Assembly: GCA_903893335.1 (NCBI GenBank)
Contig: CAITLX010000462.1
Span: 1-5,978, forward strand
DNA: 5,978 nt
DNA from: an uncultured delta proteobacterium
Lineage (GTDB): Bacteria > Myxococcota_A > Polyangia > Polyangiales > Polyangiaceae
Direction of reading: 5' to 3'
In this document: positions 1 to 4,802 of the stretch, in pieces
Numbering within the stretch: position 1 is the stretch's first letter
Layout: every line of letters starts with the position of its first letter
Position numbers and translations under genes: made by a program
Notes under the pieces: generated by a model
Told to the model about the DNA's origin: nothing
The model's database searches: none
Seen by the model: only the letters and a program-made list of their open reading frames with translations

Positions 1-188
1 AGCGGCTGCTCGTGGGCTCGCCGCTGCACCGGGCGACGCCCGCGGGGCTCGTGCGCGACGCGGTGACGATGCTCGCGCGGGCGCGCGACCCGCTCGACGC
101 GCCGCTGCTCGAGCGCCTCGCGCGCGACCACGCCGACGCGGCCGTGCGCGAGCACGCCGCCTGGGCCCTCGGGCTCCTCGCGCCATGA
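1..188 (+). CDS. queG: C-terminal end of a probable epoxyqueuosine reductase (QueG), HEAT-repeat tail, cut by the left edge
   Basis: Only the last 61 codons are present, read from base 3 to the TGA at 186-188. QueG is a cobalamin and Fe-S enzyme that reduces epoxyqueuosine to queuosine in tRNA, the last step of queuosine synthesis. Its C-terminus carries short HEAT-like helical repeats. The fragment reads GSPLHRATPAGLVRDAV and later AAVREHAAWALGLL. This fits the QueG tail, where a G-S/T-P-hydrophobic-x-R-A segment leads into a 'GLLRNAA'-type helix and a final 'VREHAAWAL' helix. The catalytic and Fe-S domains lie outside the window, so the assignment depends on this tail alone. Another PBS-lyase/HEAT-repeat protein is the main alternative. 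The stop overlaps the next start (ATGA), which suggests translational coupling with the acyltransferase, although no functional link between the two is known. Confidence 0.7.
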   Translation, partial: RLLVGSPLHRATPAGLVRDAVTMLARARDPLDAPLLERLARDHADAAVREHAAWALGLLAP

Positions 189-1066
189 GCCGCGCGAGCC
201 GCTCGGGGTGGCTGCGGCACGACGGGGTCGAGCTCCGCCGCCTCGCGCGCTGGGGAGCGCAGCGTGGGCCGGACGCCTGGCTGCGGTGGTCGCCGCCGGC
301 CTTCGGGCTCGCGTTCGCGGCGCTGCTGCCCTCGGCGCGTCGAGCCGTTCGCGCGCAGCTGCGCCGGGTGCGGGGGCCGCAGCCTGCGCTGCGCGAGCAG
401 CTCGAGGTCGCGCGCACGTTCGCGCGCTTCGCGAGCTGCTTCGCCGAGTCGCTCGCTCTCGGGGGCCCGCGCGGGCGCGAGGTGTCGCACGAGGTCGAGG
501 GGGCGCCGAACCTCGACGCCGCGCTCGCAGCCGGGCGCGGGCTCATCGTCGTCACGGCGCACACCGCGGGGTGGGACGCGGTCGGGGCGTCGCTCGCCGC
601 GCGCGTCGGTCGCGAGGTCGTCGTCGTGATGCAGAAGGAGCGCGACGCCGCTGCGCGCGATCTGCACGACGAGGCCCGGGCGCGCGCCGGCGTGCGCGTC
701 GTGCACGTCGGCGACGACCCCCTCGCCGCGCTCCCGCTGCTCGCGCACCTGCGCCGCGGCGGCGTCGTCGCGCTGCAGCTCGACCGGGTGCTGCCCGGCG
801 CGCGCACGCTCGCCGTCCGCCTGTTCGGCGAGGCCGCCGAGCTGCCCGCTGGGCCCTTCCTGCTCGCGGCGGCGTCGGGAGCCCCCGTGCTGCCCGTGTT
901 CGCGCGCAGGCTGGGGCTGCTTCGGTACGCGGTACGCGTGTGCCCCCCCGTCTCCGTCGAGCGCGGGGCCTCGCCCGCGGTGATGGGCGAGGCCGCCGGG
1001 GGCGCCGCCGCGGAGCTCGAGCGCTTCGTGCGCGCCTACCCCACGCACTGGTTTCCGTTCGGCTGA
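185..1066 (+). CDS. Lysophospholipid / lipid A-type acyltransferase family protein (LpxL/HtrB-like fold)
   Basis: This 293-residue protein looks like a bacterial acyltransferase of the LpxL/HtrB superfamily. These enzymes transfer an acyl chain to a lipid acceptor at the inner face of the cytoplasmic membrane. The diagnostic site is H126-T-A-G-W-D131, the H-x4-D catalytic pair, preceded by the strand GRGLIVVTA. Further family landmarks are LQLDR near 198-201, a PAGPFLLAAASGAPVLPVF segment at about 221-239, and a C-terminal RAYPTHWFPF, which matches the 'YPEQWxWFH' end of the family. The N-terminus has only a short hydrophobic stretch (about 38-50) followed by an Arg-rich segment, so it is more likely peripheral than firmly membrane-spanning. 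The ATG at 185 overlaps the upstream stop, and no ATG or GTG lies further upstream in frame within the window. The acyl donor and acceptor (lipid A, phospholipid or another lipid) cannot be told from sequence. No Shine-Dalgarno sequence is evident, consistent with coupling. Confidence 0.82.
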   Translation: MSRASRSGWLRHDGVELRRLARWGAQRGPDAWLRWSPPAFGLAFAALLPSARRAVRAQLRRVRGPQPALREQLEVARTFARFASCFAESLALGGPRGREVSHEVEGAPNLDAALAAGRGLIVVTAHTAGWDAVGASLAARVGREVVVVMQKERDAAARDLHDEARARAGVRVVHVGDDPLAALPLLAHLRRGGVVALQLDRVLPGARTLAVRLFGEAAELPAGPFLLAAASGAPVLPVFARRLGLLRYAVRVCPPVSVERGASPAVMGEAAGGAAAELERFVRAYPTHWFPFG

Positions 1067-1130
1067 CCGGCGCCCGGGGGTTCGACGGCACTAGCCAGCG
1101 GCGTCAAGCTCCCGTAGAAGCGGCTCTCCC

Positions 1131-1844
1131 ATGGCACCCTGGCACGTCGGTCTCCCTGCGCTCTCCGGCGACATCGCGCGTTACGCGCAGCGCTGGGGGC
1201 TGGCCGAGGTCCGGCCGGTCGACACCTCGATCCCGGCCGCGGCCAGGCTCCGCTCCTGGCGCAAGCAGGTCCCTCCGGCCTTCGCGTTCAGCGTCGTGCT
1301 GCCGCGCGTGGTCGGCGAGCTGCGCCCCTGCGCCGCGCTCGACGCCGCGCTCGCCAAGTCGCTCGAGGTCGCGCGCACGCTCGAGGCGCGCGCCATCGTG
1401 CTCGCGACGCCGAGCACGGTCACGCCGACCGAGCTCAACCGCAAGCGCCTCGCCGATCTCGCCGCCCGCATCCCGCACGACGCGGTGACGCTCGCGTGGG
1501 AGCCCCACGGGCTCTGGGAGATCGAGGAGTCCGCGCGCGTCGCGCGACGGCTCGGCCTGGTGCTCGTCGTCGATGCGGCGCGCGAGCCGGTGCCCGACGG
1601 GCCCGTCGCGTACGTCCGGCTGCGCGGGCTCGGCGAGTCGTCGAGGCTCGGTCCGCAGGTCATCGAGAGGGTCGCCGACGCGATCCGCGATCGCCGCGAG
1701 GCGTTCGTCGTCGTCGAGACCAGCGGCGTCATGGCCGTGGCCAAGGCGCTCGCCGCAGCGCGCACGCCCGAGCGCTCGGCGCGCGCCGTCGGCCTCGTGG
1801 TCAAGCCGCGTACGCGCCTCGTCGCCGAGGACGAGGAGCAGTGA
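1131..1844 (+). CDS. DUF72 (YecE-like) family protein, short and divergent
   Basis: This 237-residue protein resembles the DUF72/YecE family, TIM-barrel-like proteins of unknown biochemical function. The N-terminus (HVGLPALSGDIARYAQRW) mirrors the family's 'xIGTSGWxxD...YA..F' strand and helix. It is followed by W43-R-K-Q-V-P-P-A-F-A-F-S-V, equivalent to 'W...vP..F.FsvK'. The central A-W-E-P-H-G-L-W (122-129) stands where the family has 'vEfRhpSW', and AYVRLRG (160-166) corresponds to 'lYvRlHG'. It is somewhat shorter than the usual 240-290 residues and the canonical residues are degraded: Pro-His replaces the Phe-Arg-His run. The start is certain: an in-frame TAG at 1092-1094 leaves ATG 1131 as the only usable start, although it has no clear ribosome binding site. 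It sits 64 bp after the acyltransferase and 88 bp before the GGT-like gene. The function is unknown. Confidence 0.75.
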   Translation: MAPWHVGLPALSGDIARYAQRWGLAEVRPVDTSIPAAARLRSWRKQVPPAFAFSVVLPRVVGELRPCAALDAALAKSLEVARTLEARAIVLATPSTVTPTELNRKRLADLAARIPHDAVTLAWEPHGLWEIEESARVARRLGLVLVVDAAREPVPDGPVAYVRLRGLGESSRLGPQVIERVADAIRDRREAFVVVETSGVMAVAKALAAARTPERSARAVGLVVKPRTRLVAEDEEQ

Positions 1845-1918
1845 CGGCACTTCGAGGGCGAGGATCGGTGACGGTTCTTCGAGGACGACGATCCGTGACG
1901 CGTCGAGGACGAGGAGCC
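1814..1918. repeat. Degenerate 27-bp tandem repeat spanning the DUF72 stop codon and the following spacer
   Basis: Successive units begin at 1841, 1868 and 1895 with GTGACG and continue with a TTCGAGGACGAGGATC-like core. The unit at 1841-1867 matches 1868-1894 at 22 of 27 bases. The last unit (1895-1918) is 3 bases shorter and matches the previous one at 21 of 24. The end of the DUF72 gene (about 1814-1840, ending GCCGAGGACGAGGAGCA) looks like a weaker, older copy. The block fills most of the 88-bp gap between two genes. GGATCG (1862-1867) and CGATCC (1889-1894) can pair, with a small GTTC/GGAC stem inside, but no T-run follows, so this is not a typical terminator. A purine-rich GAGGAG at 1911-1916 is 16 bp before the next ATG, rather far for a ribosome binding site. 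Confidence 0.75.
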
Positions 1919-1932
1919 GCGAGCGCGCTTCG

Positions 1933-2979
1933 ATGACGCTTCACGGTCGCCACGCCGCCGCCGCGACGGAGCCGGGTGCCGCGCGCGCGGCCTCCGACGC
2001 GCTCGCCGACGGCGGGACCGCGCTCGACGCCGTGCTCGCGGGGTGGGCCTCGGCCGCCGGCTCGCACCCGGGCGTGCTGCTCGGCGGCTGGCAGGCGCTC
2101 TTCGCGGGCCCGGGCGTCGGAGCGCGCGCCATCGACGGGCGCTCGCGTCAGCCGGGCCTCGGCGTCAAGCGCCCGCGTGGCTTCGCGCTGTCGGGCGAGG
2201 TGCCCGCCTCCGCGCGGGCCAGCGTGCCGTCGTCGCTCGCCGCGATGGCGCTCGCGCTCGCGACCGACTGCCAGCTTCCCCTGCGGCGCCTGCTGCGCCC
2301 GGGCATCGAGGCCGCCGAGGCCGTCGGCGCGTCGCGTCGCGCGGCGGTGCTCGACCGCATCGCGTCGCTCGGGGCCGGAGCGCTGCACGACGCCCACCTG
2401 GCGCGACCGTTCGTCGCCGCGGCGGGCCCCGCGGTCGGCGGCCTCGTCACCGCCGAGGACCTCGTCGCCGTCCGCCCCGCGATCGCGGACGCGCGCACCG
2501 TCGGGGTCGGCGCCCGGCGCCTGCTCGCGCTGCCGTGGGAGACGACGGCTGCGTCGAGCCCCGCGCCGCGCCTGGTCACGGCGGGTGACCACCGCGGCGT
2601 GGTCGCCGTGCTCGCGTACGCCTGCGACGACACGGGCGTCGCGCTCACCGACACCGAGTTGACCGCTCCGTGCGACGCCGTGCCGGTGTGGCGAGGCGTC
2701 CCGCGCTCCCGCCCCGGGACGCCCATCGCGACGACGGCGCCGCTCTGGGTCGCGCTCGACCAGGCGCTCGCGGTGCTCGCGTGCGGCGTCGAGGTCGCGC
2801 AGCCCCCCAGCCTCGACGAGGTCGGGACGGGCTGGCGCGAAGCGGCGACCGCGGTCGAGCTGGTCGAGGCGCTCGCGCGAGCGGCGAGCGGGGCGACGGC
2901 GGTCGGGGTGGTGCGGGTCGAGACCCCCGGCGGTGTCCGGCTGCGCTCCGTGCTCGTCAAATCGCCGGTGCTCGGGTAG
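1933..2979 (+). CDS. Compact gamma-glutamyltranspeptidase-like protein, probably catalytically inactive
   Basis: This 348-residue protein is related to gamma-glutamyltranspeptidase (GGT), an N-terminal-nucleophile hydrolase that cleaves itself before Thr and acts on glutathione and similar gamma-glutamyl compounds. Family landmarks appear in order: ATEPGAARAASDALADGGTALDA without its usual signal peptide (11-33; compare 'A(S)..P.As.aG..iL..GGNAvDA'), HPGVLLGGW (45-53), ASVPSSLAAMALA (96-108), LPLRRLLRPGIEAAEA (115-130), and GGLVTAEDLVAVRP (169-182; compare 'GGxhTxxDLxxY'). GGT is normally about 550-580 residues. Here roughly 150 residues of the large-subunit helical region are missing after position 182, and the Thr-Thr-His nucleophile motif is not present. 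The nearest threonine is in LVTAGDHRG (T216), and the strand expected to hold the nucleophile reads VVAVLAYACDD. No signal peptide is seen, so it is probably cytoplasmic. ATG 1933 is the first start in frame after the repeat spacer. The stop lies 13 bp before the kinase, suggesting a joint transcript. Confidence 0.7.
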   Translation: MTLHGRHAAAATEPGAARAASDALADGGTALDAVLAGWASAAGSHPGVLLGGWQALFAGPGVGARAIDGRSRQPGLGVKRPRGFALSGEVPASARASVPSSLAAMALALATDCQLPLRRLLRPGIEAAEAVGASRRAAVLDRIASLGAGALHDAHLARPFVAAAGPAVGGLVTAEDLVAVRPAIADARTVGVGARRLLALPWETTAASSPAPRLVTAGDHRGVVAVLAYACDDTGVALTDTELTAPCDAVPVWRGVPRSRPGTPIATTAPLWVALDQALAVLACGVEVAQPPSLDEVGTGWREAATAVELVEALARAASGATAVGVVRVETPGGVRLRSVLVKSPVLG

Positions 2980-2984
2980 GCTCC

Positions 2985-2988
2985 GGAG
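2985..2988 (+). promoter_or_regulatory. Probable ribosome binding site (GGAG) for the first kinase
   Basis: GGAG lies 4 bases upstream of the ATG at 2993, in the 13-bp gap after the GGT-like stop codon. It supports the start at 2993 rather than the in-frame ATG at 2933, which would overlap the GGT-like gene by 47 bases. The 2993 start also gives M-x-x-D-V-F-G-I-V-G, matching the start of the neighbouring kinase paralogue residue for residue. The spacing is slightly short, and in DNA this GC-rich a GGAG can occur by chance. Confidence 0.45.
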
Positions 2989-2992
2989 CCGC

Positions 2993-4783
2993 ATGGCCGA
3001 GGACGTCTTCGGCATCGTCGGCACGACGCAAGCCGGCACCTACCAGGTCGAGAGCGTCGTCGCCGAGGGTGGCTTCGGGGTGGTGTACCGCGCCTACCAC
3101 GGCGCGTTCCGCGCGCCGGTCGCGCTCAAGTGCCTGAAGATCCCGCAGTCGCTCAACGCGAAGAGCCAGAGCGAGTTCCTCGAGCGCTTCCGCGAGGAGG
3201 CCGAGTTGATGTTCCGGCTGTCGGCCGGCATCTCGGCGGTCGTGCGCCCGCTGCACGCCGACGTCATCACCACGGCCAACGGCACCTTCGTGCCGTTCAT
3301 GGCGCTCGAGTGGCTCGATGGCGAGACGCTCGACGTGCTCGTCTCGGGTCGCGCCCACAAGGGGCGCCCGCCGCTCGCGCTCAAGCGCGCCGCGCGCCTG
3401 CTCGCCCCCGTCGCGCGCGCTCTCGAGGTCGCCCACAACTTCCCGGGCCCCGGCGGCACGACGCTGTCGATCGTCCACCGCGATCTCAAGCCGGACAACA
3501 TCTTCATCGCCGAGATCAACGGCGAGCAGGTCGCGAAGATCCTCGATTTTGGCATCGCGAAGGTGCGCAACACCGCCACCGCGATCGCCGGTCGCGCGTC
3601 GCAGTCCGAGGCCGTGCAGATGGCCTTCACGCCGGGCTATGGCGCGCCCGAGCAGTGGCTGCCCAAGCGCTTCGGCCAGACGGGCCCCTGGACGGACGTG
3701 TACGGCCTCGCGCTCACGCTGGTCGAGACCGTCGCCGGCCACCCCGTCATCGACGGCGATCTCGCCGGCATGATGGGCACGGCCATCGACGAGCAGCGGC
3801 GTCCGTCGCCGCGCACCGAGGGCGTGCAGGTCAGCGACGAGGTCGAGGCGGTGTTCCTGCGCGCGCTCGCGGTCGATCCGCGCGGACGGCAGCCCGACTG
3901 CGGCGTCTTCTGGGACGAGCTCGAGGACGCGCTCGGCCTCGATCGCACCTTCGCGCCCCTCGGTCGGCGCGACCGCCGTGCCGAGGGCGGGGGCGCCCAC
4001 CGCGAGGAGCGCCTCGGCCGTGACCGCCGCCCGATCACGCAGGACGGCGACGAGCCGCCGGCGAGCGTGCCCGCCCTCGTCACGGGGGGCTCGTTCTTCG
4101 AGGGGCGCCTCGCGCAGCGCCCCGCGGCGGGCGCCGCGCCCCCCTCGCTCTCCGGGGCTGCCCCGCACACGCCGGCCGAGGCTCCCCCCTCGCTCGTCGC
4201 GAGCTCGGTCGCCGCGGTCGCCGCGGTCGCGCCCTCGGTCCGTCCCGCGGTGCCGTCGCACCCGCCCGAGAGCGCGCCGCGCACGTCGAGCGCAGGGCGG
4301 GCTCCAGCCCCCGCTCCCGCGCCTCAGTTCGGCGACCTGCTGGGCGGCATGCGCGACGCCTCCGGAGGTGGCGATACGGGTAACGCCGACCTCGTGCTCG
4401 AGCTCGATCCGCAGGAGGTCCCGATGTCGGTGCGCGCGAAGCGCACGACGACGACCGGCGGCTCGCCCAACAGCTCAGGCTCCATTCCCCTCGACGTCCG
4501 GGGCTCGTCGCCGCGCACGCGCTCCGAGCGCCCCTCGGTGCGCTCTTCTGGCGCGCCTGGCGCCCGCCCCTCGCACCACGCGCTGGGCCAGCACCTGGGC
4601 GGGCCCGCGTCGGTGGCGACCGCCGGCCTCGCCGTCGCGGCCGCCGACAAGGTCTACACGGCGATGAGCGGCGGAGAGGAGCTCGCGCTCGGGCCGCTGC
4701 GGCTGGCCTGGGTCGCGGGCGGCGTCGTCATGCTGGCGATGTGTGTGCTGCTCTGGCGGCTGGTGTCGCCCTCGGCCGACTGA
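2993..4783 (+). CDS. Membrane-anchored Hanks-type serine/threonine protein kinase (first of a tandem pair)
   Basis: This 596-residue eukaryotic-like kinase phosphorylates Ser or Thr of unknown protein targets. The catalytic domain spans about residues 17-315. It has a Gly-rich loop A24-E-G-G-F-G-V-V-Y, ATP lysine K46 in VALK, probable alpha-C glutamate E69, catalytic loop H162-R-D-L-K-P-D-N169, D185-F-G, A218-P-E220, alpha-F aspartate D235 in TDVY and a late Arg (R299), so it should be active. The first glycine of the loop is Ala, and the P+1 region reads FTPGYGAPE instead of GTxxYMAPE. Residues 316-568 form a low-complexity Pro/Ala/Ser/Arg linker. A single hydrophobic helix at about 569-591 (LRLAWVAGGVVMLAMCVLLW) leaves only about 5 residues after it, so the kinase should face the cytoplasm with the C-terminus in the membrane. 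No extracellular sensor domain exists. The start is chosen by the GGAG and by alignment with the paralogue 19 bp downstream. Related kinases are, to my knowledge, common in myxobacteria. Confidence 0.93.
   Translation: MAEDVFGIVGTTQAGTYQVESVVAEGGFGVVYRAYHGAFRAPVALKCLKIPQSLNAKSQSEFLERFREEAELMFRLSAGISAVVRPLHADVITTANGTFVPFMALEWLDGETLDVLVSGRAHKGRPPLALKRAARLLAPVARALEVAHNFPGPGGTTLSIVHRDLKPDNIFIAEINGEQVAKILDFGIAKVRNTATAIAGRASQSEAVQMAFTPGYGAPEQWLPKRFGQTGPWTDVYGLALTLVETVAGHPVIDGDLAGMMGTAIDEQRRPSPRTEGVQVSDEVEAVFLRALAVDPRGRQPDCGVFWDELEDALGLDRTFAPLGRRDRRAEGGGAHREERLGRDRRPITQDGDEPPASVPALVTGGSFFEGRLAQRPAAGAAPPSLSGAAPHTPAEAPPSLVASSVAAVAAVAPSVRPAVPSHPPESAPRTSSAGRAPAPAPAPQFGDLLGGMRDASGGGDTGNADLVLELDPQEVPMSVRAKRTTTTGGSPNSSGSIPLDVRGSSPRTRSERPSVRSSGAPGARPSHHALGQHLGGPASVATAGLAVAAADKVYTAMSGGEELALGPLRLAWVAGGVVMLAMCVLLWRLVSPSAD
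4208..4234 (+). repeat. Short 9-bp in-frame repeat (GTCGCCGCG x2 plus a partial copy) in the kinase linker
   Basis: GTCGCCGCG occurs twice in direct succession (4208-4225) and is followed by the related GTCGCGCCC. It encodes V-A-A-V-A-A-V-A-P at residues 406-414 of the first kinase, in the Ala/Pro-rich linker between the catalytic domain and the membrane helix. Because the unit is a multiple of three, copy-number changes would only lengthen or shorten the linker. It is probably slippage in an unconstrained segment rather than a functional element. Confidence 0.6.
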
Positions 4784-4802
4784 CCGCCGCGCGAACGAAT
4801 CG

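Noticed and set aside
1067..1130. Promoter or terminator in the 64-bp gap before the DUF72 gene
   Set aside because: No -35/-10 pair, no A/T-rich element and no convincing inverted repeat with a T-run could be seen.
208..1488. Long + strand open frame of 426 codons over the acyltransferase and the start of the DUF72 gene
   Set aside because: Its product is a monotonous Arg/Ala/Pro string with no family signature, and it overlaps two genes with recognisable motifs in other frames. This is typical shadow coding in very GC-rich DNA.
1862..1894. GGATCG/CGATCC hairpin as a transcription terminator
   Set aside because: The stem is only 6 bp with an interrupted inner stem and no T-run follows. It is better explained as part of the tandem repeats.
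1573..1932. Upstream extension of the GGT-like reading frame (start at 1573)
   Set aside because: The extension overlaps the DUF72 gene and encodes Ser/Arg-rich low-complexity sequence without GGT resemblance. GGT similarity starts just after ATG 1933.
1496..1936. + strand frame across the DUF72 3' end and the repeat spacer
   Set aside because: Mostly an Arg/Ala-rich shadow of the DUF72 gene. It stays open through the repeats only because the 27-bp unit is a multiple of three. The repeat itself is reported, but a gene is not supported.
2933..2992. Earlier in-frame ATG (2933) for the first kinase
   Set aside because: It would overlap the GGT-like gene. The 2993 ATG has GGAG upstream and matches the paralogue's N-terminus exactly in position.
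1801..3039. Minus-strand open frame of 412 codons opposite the GGT-like gene
   Set aside because: Arg-rich composition with no recognisable domain, and it spans the spacer and parts of two genes.
2957..4261. Minus-strand open frame of 434 codons opposite the first kinase
   Set aside because: Antisense shadow: Arg/Glu/Ala-rich with no motif, facing a gene with complete kinase signatures. A similar shadow at 4728-5756 lies opposite the second kinase; both arise from the same codon bias.
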